From positions 1 to 5,918 of the forward strand of contig JAIRZP010000113.1 in assembly GCA_031267175.1 (NCBI GenBank): 5,918 nt of DNA. The letters are read 5' to 3'. Under the pieces are notes generated by a model. The model was not told the origin of the DNA, did no database searches, and saw nothing but the letters and a program-made list of their open reading frames with translations. Positions 1 to 5,918 of the stretch are shown here, piece after piece; within the stretch, counting starts at the first letter, position 1; the number at the start of each line of letters is the position of its first letter. The stretch is from Coriobacteriales bacterium (GTDB taxonomy: Bacteria; Actinomycetota; Coriobacteriia; Coriobacteriales; UBA8131). The position numbers and the translations under genes were made by a program.

Positions 1-153
1 GACATAGGTCCAGTGGCACTTCATGGGCGCGGTGGTTCCATCCGCCAGTTCCAGTACCTCGGTGCAAGGGCCCAGCACAACCGCGACGATGGCTATCGCC
101 GCCAGAACCGCTGCCTGCAAGGCCGTTATGAGTATCCAGGTCTTTTGTTTCAT
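1..153 (-). CDS. DUF4418 family membrane protein, N-terminal part (runs off the window)
   Basis: The reading frame starts at ATG (151-153) and stays open to the window edge, giving the first 51 residues. The protein begins MKQKTWILITALQAAV, and residues of about 5-26 form one hydrophobic helix. A short outside-type segment follows (PCTEVLEL) and then the motif MKCHWTYV at the cut end. A first helix, a Pro-Cys pair and an MKCHW motif are the signature I recognise for DUF4418, a family of small multi-helix membrane proteins of unknown function often found beside ABC transporters. The gene starts only 15 nt after the stop of the substrate-binding protein, so it is probably the last or a late gene of the same operon. 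No strong Shine-Dalgarno precedes it, which suggests coupling to upstream translation. The family call is good; the function is unknown. Confidence 0.75.
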   Translation of the reverse strand, partial: MKQKTWILITALQAAVLAAIAIVAVVLGPCTEVLELADGTTAPMKCHWTYV

Positions 154-168
154 AACCGCGAACTACTG

Positions 169-1296
169 CTAGGAGTCGCTGCCGTACCAGGTACCGGCGA
201 GCGCCACGAGGTTCTCCACATAGCTGTCATACTCTGCCTGGTTGGTGGGGGCGTCGTCGAGTGCTCCGGCGTCGTTGCAGATGTCCCAGTTGGCACGGAG
301 GCTCTTCTCGTAGATGGCCTTGTCGCCGCCGCCAAAGTAGTAAGACGACAGCAGGCGCTCGTGGATGTCGATGGTCTCGGCCTCGGAGGGAGCGGTATAA
401 CCGAAGTTCTCCAGCATCGCCGCGCTGGAGGCAACGTAGCCACCGTCCTGGATGATCTTGGCGGCCTCACCGGGGTTTTCCATGATAAACTCGTCGGCCA
501 TCTGGAAGGCCTTGGCCACGCGACGGGCCAGCTCAGGGCCGTCTTCCTTGTCAAGCGTCAGCTCGTTCATCGCCAAAAAGCAGCAGGTATAGCCGCTGAA
601 GGGCGTGTCCGTTGCGTTGTTGAAGATCTTGGTGGCTCCGAGCAGGGTGGCAACCTCGGGGTAGGGATCAAAATGCGCAAAGGCATCGATCTCGCCGGAG
701 AACAGGGCGGCCAGCGTGGCCGGGCCTCCGCCGTAGACGACCCAGTTGACCTTGGTGTGGTCGGCGCCAGCGTTCTTCATGGCCGAGGACAGGAAGATCT
801 GGCCCATGTCCTGGGCGGCAAAGGTGCCGACGGTCTTGCCCTCGAGATCCTTGACGCTCGTGATACCCTTGCCGGGGCCTGCGACGCCCTGGATGCAGCC
901 GGTGTGGACGTTGTCGATGAGCTTGATGGCCGTGCCGTTCTTGATAAGCGGGAAGAAGTTTGGTGTTGCCTGGAAGAAGTCCAGCTCGCCGTTGGCCAGC
1001 GGCTCAGCGGAGCCGGCGGTAATCAGCAGCGGCTCGGCCGCAACCCCGCACTCCTCAAAGTAGCCGTTCTCAAAGGCCACGTAGATGGGTGCCTCACAGG
1101 TGCCGCCCCAGTAGCCCACGACGGCCGGGATGCTCGCGGGAGCCTCCGGAGCGGCCGTTCCGCTGCCGCTGGACGCGGCCCCGGACGTGGGTTCTGGGGT
1201 GCTGGAGCTGCATCCGGTAGCAGCTACCGCTGCAACTCCGGCCGCCGAGGCCCCAAACACCTGGAGGAACTTGCGCCTTGTTACACTTGCCTTCAT
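169..1296 (-). CDS. ABC transporter substrate-binding lipoprotein, NMT1/SsuA/TauA type, Tat signal
   Basis: This is a 375-residue extracytoplasmic binding protein that should deliver an unknown small molecule to the permease and ATPase encoded just upstream. The N-terminus (MKASVTRRKFLQVFG) carries a twin-arginine motif at R7-R8, a hydrophobic stretch, and a lipobox ATG-C with the lipid-anchored Cys29, so it is probably exported folded by Tat and tethered to the membrane. A Ser/Thr/Ala/Pro linker covers about 30-57. The mature domain has the look of the NMT1/SsuA family: GYWGGTCEAPIYVAFENGYF at about 61-80, a KDLEGKTVGTF segment near 149-159, and a GEIDAF segment near 201-206. The start at 1296 is chosen over in-frame TTG 1323 because AAAGGAG lies 6 nt upstream and the Tat signal then begins properly. 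The mature part holds six cysteines besides Cys29 (67, 83, 134, 238, 239, 340), many for this family. Sulfonate, taurine, nitrate-like and pyrimidine-type ligands are all possible; the substrate cannot be read from sequence. Confidence 0.9.
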   Translation of the reverse strand: MKASVTRRKFLQVFGASAAGVAAVAATGCSSSTPEPTSGAASSGSGTAAPEAPASIPAVVGYWGGTCEAPIYVAFENGYFEECGVAAEPLLITAGSAEPLANGELDFFQATPNFFPLIKNGTAIKLIDNVHTGCIQGVAGPGKGITSVKDLEGKTVGTFAAQDMGQIFLSSAMKNAGADHTKVNWVVYGGGPATLAALFSGEIDAFAHFDPYPEVATLLGATKIFNNATDTPFSGYTCCFLAMNELTLDKEDGPELARRVAKAFQMADEFIMENPGEAAKIIQDGGYVASSAAMLENFGYTAPSEAETIDIHERLLSSYYFGGGDKAIYEKSLRANWDICNDAGALDDAPTNQAEYDSYVENLVALAGTWYGSDS

Positions 1297-1368
1297 TTCT
1301 TTCTCCTTTCCTTCGGAAAACAATGACTAATCCTTGTCTCCTTTGAGGGTATGGTGTGCCCGGATGGC
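1297..1368 (-). other. 72-nt spacer between ATPase and binding-protein genes
   Basis: This is the largest gap inside the operon. It contains two Shine-Dalgarno-like AAAGGAG elements. No ATG-started small gene, strong hairpin or T-run is visible. A weak GGG-N9-CCC pairing near 1348-1362 is too short to call a processing or termination site. Confidence 0.4.
1303..1309 (-). promoter_or_regulatory. Ribosome binding site that decides the binding-protein start
   Basis: Read on the minus strand, AAAGGAG lies 6 nt before the ATG at 1296. A second AAAGGAG occurs about 40 nt further upstream, around 1337-1343, but it is too far from any good start codon. The first site supports the 375-residue form beginning with the Tat signal. 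Confidence 0.75.
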
Positions 1369-2247
1369 TTACACCACATTGTTCTCTGTCTGCTGGGGCA
1401 GTTCGTCTGTCTCGGCAGGCAGTTGGCCTGAAAGCATATCCAGAACCTCGCGCCGTCTGGCAACGAAGGTCTCTGAAATTCGGTCGCGCGGATGCGGCAG
1501 TGTGATGGGAATCTCGCCAATCAGACGACCGGGCCGCGCCGACATGACGAGTACACGGTCGCTCAGGTAGACCGCCTCCTCGATGTCATGGGTCACGAGC
1601 AGATAGATAGCGCCGGAGCGCTGGTGCATACGGATGATTTCGTCCTGGATGGACATACGGGTGAAGGCGTCGAGGGCCGCGAGCGGCTCGTCGAGCAGCA
1701 CGAGGCCGGGATCCTGGATGAAGGTCCGGGCCAGGGCGGTGCGTGAGGCCATACCGCCCGAAATCTGATACGGATAGGAGGCTTCAAAGCCCTCCAGCCC
1801 CATCATCGTGATGTATTCATCGATCTTACTGCTGTTACCTCGATACACCCTGCGGGCCTTGAGGCCAAAGGCAATATTGCCGGCCACGGTGAGCCAGTCA
1901 AAGAGCGCCGGACTCTGGAACACCAGGCCGCGGTCGTAATGAGGGCCGGAGATGGGCTTGCCGTCGTAGGAAAGCGTGCCACCCTGGGGCGTGTCGAGGC
2001 CCGCCACCAAGCGCAAGAATGTGGACTTGCCGCAGCCGGAGGGGCCGACGATGCCCACTATCTCGCTCTTCTCCACGGTGAGGGAGAAGTGGTCGAGCAC
2101 CAGCAGCTCGTCGCCGGCCTGATCGGTAAAGATGCGGGTGATGTCGTGCGCTTCAAGGCGGTGGCTCTGATGCGCAGAGCTGTCCTGCACCGGTGAGGCG
2201 ACTGGAGCGGCGCTGTTCGCTACGAGAGATTGCCCGACGCTCACCAT
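1369..2247 (-). CDS. ABC transporter ATP-binding protein, SsuB/TauB type
   Basis: This is the 292-residue cytoplasmic ATPase that powers the importer. All nucleotide-binding motifs are present and in order: Walker A GPSGCGKS at 68-75, Q-loop Gln111 in LVFQSP, ABC signature ISGGMASR from about 162, Walker B LVLLDEP at 182-188 with catalytic Glu187, the D-loop LAALD, and the switch His220 in LLVTHD. The signature is slightly unusual: the family commonly has SGGM/Q-x-QR, whereas here it is SGGMASR. About 30 polar/Ala/Ser residues precede the domain. I chose ATG 2247, which overlaps the permease stop by 7 nt (ATGGTGA) and has GAAGGG about 9 nt upstream. An in-frame GTG at 2268 would add seven residues but has a poorer ribosome site. 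The overlap indicates translational coupling with the permease. Fold and role are certain; substrate is not. Confidence 0.93.
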   Translation of the reverse strand: MVSVGQSLVANSAAPVASPVQDSSAHQSHRLEAHDITRIFTDQAGDELLVLDHFSLTVEKSEIVGIVGPSGCGKSTFLRLVAGLDTPQGGTLSYDGKPISGPHYDRGLVFQSPALFDWLTVAGNIAFGLKARRVYRGNSSKIDEYITMMGLEGFEASYPYQISGGMASRTALARTFIQDPGLVLLDEPLAALDAFTRMSIQDEIIRMHQRSGAIYLLVTHDIEEAVYLSDRVLVMSARPGRLIGEIPITLPHPRDRISETFVARRREVLDMLSGQLPAETDELPQQTENNVV

Positions 2248-3227
2248 CTCACCAGGCCCTTCTGCCACTTCATCACGTGATCGCGCAGCTTGAACAGCAA
2301 GGTAATAAGCACGAAGAAGATGACGATGAATACTCCCACGGTGGAAAAGACCCGGCCGTACTCGCCCCAGCCCTGAGCCCAGATGATATACCAGCCAAGC
2401 CCGGACTTGACCCCGAGCATCTCGGCAACGATGAGCGCAGAGAAGCTGTTGGACATGCCCATGAAGAGCCCCGTGAAGATGGCCGGGAGCGAGGCGGGCA
2501 GCGCCACGTTGAACATGATATAGGTCTCAGAGGCGCCGAGTACCCGCGCGGTCTCGACCAGGCGCTTGTCGGTGTCGCGGATGGCCGAGGAGAACATCAG
2601 CGTAAGCGGAAACCACATCGCCAGCGCGATGAGGAAGAGGCCGGCGGCGCGGGAAGAAGGCATGATGGCCACCGCTATGGGCAGCCAGGCGGCCGACGGA
2701 ATCGGGCCGATTATCTTCATGACCGGGCTGAACCAGTACGCGCAAATCTGGCTCCAGCCAATGAGCAGACCGGAGATGAAGCCCGTGGCCGCCCCGATGA
2801 CGAGTCCGGTGAGCAGTAGCTGCATGGAAGCCACAAACGACTCGGCAAGCTCCGCCGTGCGGGTCGTAAAGGTCGAAAGCGTCTTGTCGGGGCTCGGTAT
2901 GAAGGGCAGGCGGAGGATGCCCGTCTTAAGCGTGAGGATGTCGAGCAGCTCCAGCGCAAGAAACAGCGCAAACAGCAGGCCGGTGAGATGGAGCACCTTT
3001 GCGCGCAGTTTGGGAAAGAAGCACGAGAAGGCGGCAAAGATGATATAGATGGCGAGGCAGACGAGGAGGGTGTTGCTGTAGGTGGTGGGCTCGTAATCCT
3101 CGGGGTAGACATCGGGTGTGGCGAGATGCAGGCCCAGGGCGATGAGGATGCCGGCTATGGGGAGCAACAGGAAAACCAGCTCACGGGGTGTGGCGATTCG
3201 TTTTTCTGGCACCGGTAAAAAGCTCAT
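2241..3227 (-). CDS. ABC transporter permease, SsuC/TauC type with extended N-terminus
   Basis: This is the 328-residue membrane permease and the first gene of the importer operon. Hydrophobic segments appear at about 17-36, 53-71, 80-99, 134-157, 166-190, 194-213, 248-270 and 294-313. The cytoplasmic EAA loop that docks on the ATPase is visible at about 225-250 (VETARVLGASE, then VALPASLPAIF, with the typical Gly and Leu-Pro). A conserved-type segment GPIPSAAWLPIAVAI is at about 174-188. Members of the SsuC/TauC family are usually about 250-280 residues; the excess here is N-terminal and adds roughly two membrane helices. The ATG at 3227 is preferred because AGGAAAGG stands 5 nt upstream. 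The frame is open further to 3395, but that part is polar, lacks a good start and lies in the structured leader. Confidence 0.92.
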   Translation of the reverse strand: MSFLPVPEKRIATPRELVFLLLPIAGILIALGLHLATPDVYPEDYEPTTYSNTLLVCLAIYIIFAAFSCFFPKLRAKVLHLTGLLFALFLALELLDILTLKTGILRLPFIPSPDKTLSTFTTRTAELAESFVASMQLLLTGLVIGAATGFISGLLIGWSQICAYWFSPVMKIIGPIPSAAWLPIAVAIMPSSRAAGLFLIALAMWFPLTLMFSSAIRDTDKRLVETARVLGASETYIMFNVALPASLPAIFTGLFMGMSNSFSALIVAEMLGVKSGLGWYIIWAQGWGEYGRVFSTVGVFIVIFFVLITLLFKLRDHVMKWQKGLVRW

Positions 3228-3337
3228 TACAACCTTTCCTGCTGCCTGCTGGTATGTGTGCTGTACGGCCTCTCTGCTGATGTGGCATCGGGTTGCTGCT
3301 TCGTGTCGCAGGGAGGAACGTGTGCCTCGGTTGGAAT

Positions 3338-3371
3338 GAAGGAACCCGGGCAGGCCGTCCCGGGTTCCTTC
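3338..3371 (-). repeat. Perfect 13-bp inverted repeat (hairpin) in the leader
   Basis: The arms are GAAGGAACCCGGG (3338-3350) and CCCGGGTTCCTTC (3359-3371) with an 8-nt loop. The stem is as strong as a terminator stem, but no T-run follows it on either strand (CATTCC on the minus side, GGTTGC on the plus side), so it is not a standard intrinsic terminator. In the minus-strand leader it could act in attenuation, RNA stability or a factor-dependent stop. Confidence 0.75.
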
Positions 3372-3375
3372 GGTT

Positions 3376-3400
3376 GCTGCAAGCCGGTAAGGCAAGCAGC
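3376..3400 (-). repeat. Second leader hairpin with symmetric internal loop
   Basis: GCTGC (3376-3380) pairs with GCAGC (3396-3400) and GCC (3383-3385) with GGC (3391-3393). The two helices are separated by a symmetric AA/AA (UU/UU in the minus RNA) internal loop and capped by five bases. It starts about 13 nt into the predicted transcript and abuts the 13-bp hairpin. A fold made only of short helices could arise by chance, so confidence is moderate. Confidence 0.4.
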
Positions 3401-3419
3401 TGGCGTTTAGACCGCTGTT

Positions 3420-3448
3420 AGCGTAGCACTTCTACTGGTTGGCGTCAA
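3420..3448 (-). promoter_or_regulatory. Promoter of the importer operon
   Basis: On the minus strand, TTGACG (3443-3448) is followed by exactly 17 bp and then TACGCT (3420-3425). The -35 matches the housekeeping-sigma consensus at five of six positions and the -10 keeps the T-A and final T. Transcription would start near 3413. It faces away from the catalase gene. Confidence 0.6.
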
Positions 3449-3456
3449 CTAGTAGA
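3431..3456. promoter_or_regulatory. 11-bp dyad over the importer -35 element (candidate operator)
   Basis: TCTACTGGTTG (3431-3441) and CAACTAGTAGA (3446-3456) are inverted copies with one mismatch around the 4-bp centre GCGT. The dyad covers the -35 hexamer and much of the spacer of the minus-strand promoter, where a bound protein would block RNA polymerase. No T-run follows, and it lies upstream of both predicted transcription starts, so an operator is likelier than a terminator. The regulator is not in the window. Confidence 0.5.
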
Positions 3457-3466
3457 TTTAATCTAG
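3452..3466. promoter_or_regulatory. AT-rich 7-1-7 inverted repeat, possible Fur/PerR-family box
   Basis: TAGATT-T-AATCTA (3453-3465) is a perfect 6-bp inverted repeat about one central base. Set against the 15-bp PerR pattern TTATAATNATTATAA, 3452-3466 agrees at 8 of 14 informative positions, keeping the 7-1-7 spacing. It is next to the dyad over the importer promoter and about 155 bp from the catalase start. CTAGTA also occurs as a direct repeat at 3449-3454 and 3463-3468. PerR control of catalase is well known elsewhere; here it is a hypothesis from spacing and base pattern only. Confidence 0.3.
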
Positions 3467-3565
3467 TAATGGTGGCTTGATTCTCGCTGGACTTGCAATG
3501 CCGGGCGAAATTCAACCTCTGGTACTGGTACTTTGAGGGAGATGAGCTTCCCTTCTGCCCGTCTA

Positions 3566-3574
3566 TGGTATAGC
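3566..3574 (+). promoter_or_regulatory. Possible extended -10 promoter of the catalase gene
   Basis: TGGTATAGC fits the extended -10 form TGn-TATAnn, placing a start near 3581 and a leader of about 40 nt. No good -35 is found at 16-18 bp; TTGAGG at 3533-3538 is too far upstream. A weak intrinsic promoter needing an activator or another sigma factor would look like this. Confidence 0.35.
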
Positions 3575-3607
3575 ATGGAACAAGCAAGAATCTAGACGAC
3601 GATGTAC

Positions 3608-3613
3608 AGGAGG
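3608..3613 (+). promoter_or_regulatory. Strong ribosome binding site of the catalase gene
   Basis: A full AGGAGG lies 7 nt before ATG 3621. The second codon is also ATG (3624), which would be 10 nt away, so the first ATG is preferred. Confidence 0.8.
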
Positions 3614-3620
3614 GTTTACC

Positions 3621-5147
<1,527 letters not shown>

Positions 5148-5189
5148 AAGAAGTAGCAGTTGAAAGAGGCTTGGAAGCAGTAACAGCTT

Positions 5190-5242
5190 GGGGTGGCCGC
5201 TCTTTGGTCGCCCCCCTCTTTTCTCTTCTCTCTTCTCTTTTT
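5190..5242 (+). terminator. Intrinsic terminator of the catalase gene
   Basis: GGGGTGGCC (5190-5198) pairs with GGTCGCCCC (5206-5214) as a 9-bp stem with two G-U pairs and a 7-nt loop. A pyrimidine tract follows, ending in five T (5238-5242). The T-run close to the stem is interrupted by C, so it may be leaky. It lies about 40 nt after the catalase stop. Confidence 0.7.
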
Positions 5243-5434
5243 GCGTCTCTCGAGTCATTATCCATCAGGCCATCACCGGTGGCTTCATACTGCTCAGTAA
5301 AGAGGCGCTGTTCAGCCAGTACATTGCTGACGGGCTGGGTCTTCGGTGGTAGACAGGGAGTCCACCAGCGAGGTTGGAGGCTGGTCCCGTACCCTCTGCA
5401 TCACGGCAGGTTAAGGGCGTCAACACCGTCTCAT
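5243..5434. other. 192-bp stretch without an identified gene
   Basis: No ATG-started gene with a ribosome site is seen. On the plus strand a frame from about 5254 to TAG 5350-5352 reads protein-like (…HQAITGGFILLSKEALFSQY…) but has no start codon and follows the terminator, so it could be a gene remnant or chance. A 6-bp hairpin ACCAGC/GCTGGT falls near 5364-5385. By eye no known riboswitch or small RNA core is present. Confidence 0.35.
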
Positions 5435-5463
5435 TTGAGTAGCGCGAGCAGTTGTGGTAGTAT
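5435..5463 (+). promoter_or_regulatory. Promoter of rpmB
   Basis: TTGAGT (5435-5440), 17 bp, then TAGTAT (5458-5463). Four of six -10 positions and four of six -35 positions agree with the housekeeping consensus, and spacing is ideal. The start would be near 5470, giving a short leader of about 24 nt with GAGGAG (5483-5488) 5 nt before the ATG. Confidence 0.65.
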
Positions 5464-5493
5464 AGGCCGTTCGCACATGATTGAGGAGTAAGA

Positions 5494-5682
5494 ATGTCTA
5501 AAGTATGCACCATATGTGGAAAACACCCGTCCGCCGGACGCAATGTTTCGCACTCGCACCGCGTAACCAACCGCGTGTTTAACCCTAACGTCCAAAAGGT
5601 CACCATCAAGGTAGGCGACGGCTTTAAGAAGGCCAACGTCTGCTCAAAGTGCCTCAAGGCCGGCAAGGTTGTTCGCGGGTAG
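5494..5682 (+). CDS. rpmB: Ribosomal protein L28 (bL28), zinc-binding form
   Basis: This 62-residue protein of the large ribosomal subunit begins MSKVCTICGKHP and has the family motif NVSHSHRVTNRVFNPNVQ at about 17-34. Two cysteine pairs, C5-C8 and C50-C53, make the four-cysteine zinc-ribbon (C+) version; many bacteria also carry a cysteine-free paralogue used under zinc limitation. The length is normal for L28. It appears to be transcribed alone from the promoter at 5435-5463, with a GAGGAG ribosome site. No clear intrinsic terminator follows before the convergent gene. Confidence 0.97.
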   Translation: MSKVCTICGKHPSAGRNVSHSHRVTNRVFNPNVQKVTIKVGDGFKKANVCSKCLKAGKVVRG

Positions 5683-5708
5683 CTGTTTGCGTGTCGTCAA
5701 AACCCTGT

Positions 5709-5918
5709 TCATTCTCGTGCGCTCTCTACCCATGCACGCAGACAGAAGGCGGCATAGAGCGGTACGGACTTGATGTTGTTCTCAAAACCGAAGTTCTTGC
5801 TTGAAACACGCAGTGCCAACTCGGGCGCGTACTTCTCGCAGTAGACCTTCAGGCTTTTGGAACGCACATTGTCGCCTGCCTTCACCTCAACGGGAACGAT
5901 GCCGTCCTCGGTCTCCAG
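5709..5918 (-). CDS. AAA-type ATPase with DUF4143 domain, C-terminal end (cut by the window)
   Basis: The last 69 residues are visible, ending …CLRAWVESARE and TGA 5709-5711. They contain VPVEVKAGDN, then SLKVYCEKY, ALRVSSKNFGFENNIKSV and PLYAAFCL, the well-known tail of the predicted ATPases that join an AAA_14 domain to DUF4143. The Glu and Lys of EVKAG recall the PD-(D/E)XK nuclease-like fold that this tail is thought to share; activity is unproven. These genes are often scattered, variable in copy number and of unknown role in gut bacteria. The ATPase domain lies outside the window. The gene is convergent with rpmB. Confidence 0.88.
   Translation of the reverse strand: METEDGIVPVEVKAGDNVRSKSLKVYCEKYAPELALRVSSKNFGFENNIKSVPLYAAFCLRAWVESARE

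Larger units (their letters stand above)
3228..3413 (-). promoter_or_regulatory. Long structured 5' leader of the importer operon
   Basis: From the predicted transcription start near 3413 to the permease ATG there are about 186 nt without a convincing gene. The RNA would form two hairpins in quick succession, at 3376-3400 and 3338-3371, joined by AACC, and then a less structured stretch ending in AGGAAAGG. I compared it by eye with SAM, TPP, FMN, cobalamin, glycine and T-box consensus elements and found none of their conserved cores. It may be an attenuator or an unnamed cis-acting RNA; ligand and mechanism are unknown. Confidence 0.4.

Noticed and set aside
13..1326. A 437-codon open frame on the plus strand opposite the binding-protein gene
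   Set aside because: The minus strand encodes a coherent Tat lipoprotein with a good ribosome site. The plus frame has no ribosome site and spans the gap between two real genes.
3178..3285. A 35-codon ATG frame on the minus strand in the leader overlapping the permease start
   Set aside because: No ribosome site precedes it and its composition is not protein-like, so a leader peptide is not supported.
3338..3371. The 13-bp hairpin as an intrinsic terminator
   Set aside because: There is no T-run on either side, and no gene ends just before it on either strand.
3228..3395. Upstream extension of the permease to 3395
   Set aside because: The added 56 residues are polar, start at a TTG without a ribosome site, and coincide with the hairpin leader. 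ATG 3227 has AGGAAAGG at good spacing.
3228..3400. A SAM (S-box/SAM-IV), TPP or T-box element in the importer leader
   Set aside because: A GCAACC string recalls SAM elements, but the GGTGC-type and other conserved cores, the TPP CTGAGA/ACCTGATCTGG blocks and the T-box GGGTGG sequence are missing.

Overview
The window looks like a chromosomal segment of a GC-rich, monoderm (Gram-positive-type) bacterium, most likely an actinobacterium of the Coriobacteriia (Collinsella/Olsenella-like). The reasons are a four-cysteine (zinc-binding) ribosomal protein L28, a Tat-type lipoprotein signal on a transporter binding protein, good AGGAGG-type ribosome binding sites, and a DUF4143 ATPase of the kind common in gut anaerobes. 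This assignment is inference from protein style, not from a marker search.

Layout. Positions 1-3227 (minus strand) hold a compact operon read right to left. It encodes an SsuC/TauC-like ABC permease (2241-3227), an ATPase overlapping it by 7 nt (1369-2247), a Tat-exported, cysteine-containing substrate-binding lipoprotein of the NMT1/SsuA type (169-1296), and the first 51 codons of a DUF4418 membrane protein with its MKCHWT motif (1-153, running off the window). Together they form one importer of unknown substrate plus a small membrane partner.

Positions 3228-3620 are a divergent regulatory region. The importer operon has a convincing promoter (TTGACG, 17 bp, TACGCT) and a long leader of about 186 nt with two adjacent hairpins, one with a perfect 13-bp stem. 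An 11-bp dyad sits over the -35 element. An AT-rich 7-1-7 inverted repeat, resembling the layout of Fur/PerR-family boxes, lies just upstream.

Positions 3621-5147 (plus strand) encode a complete monofunctional haem catalase (clade 3-like), followed by an intrinsic terminator at about 5190-5242. Positions 5243-5434 contain no gene I can identify. A clear promoter at 5435-5463 then drives rpmB (ribosomal protein L28, 5494-5682). Convergent with it, and only 26 bp away stop to stop, is the C-terminal end of an AAA ATPase with a DUF4143 domain (5709-5918, minus strand).

The most interesting parts are the importer cassette with its DUF4418 partner and the structured, dyad-rich control region it shares with the catalase gene. 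I found no CRISPR array, insertion sequence, tRNA or rRNA, and no wholly new system that the sequence alone would prove.
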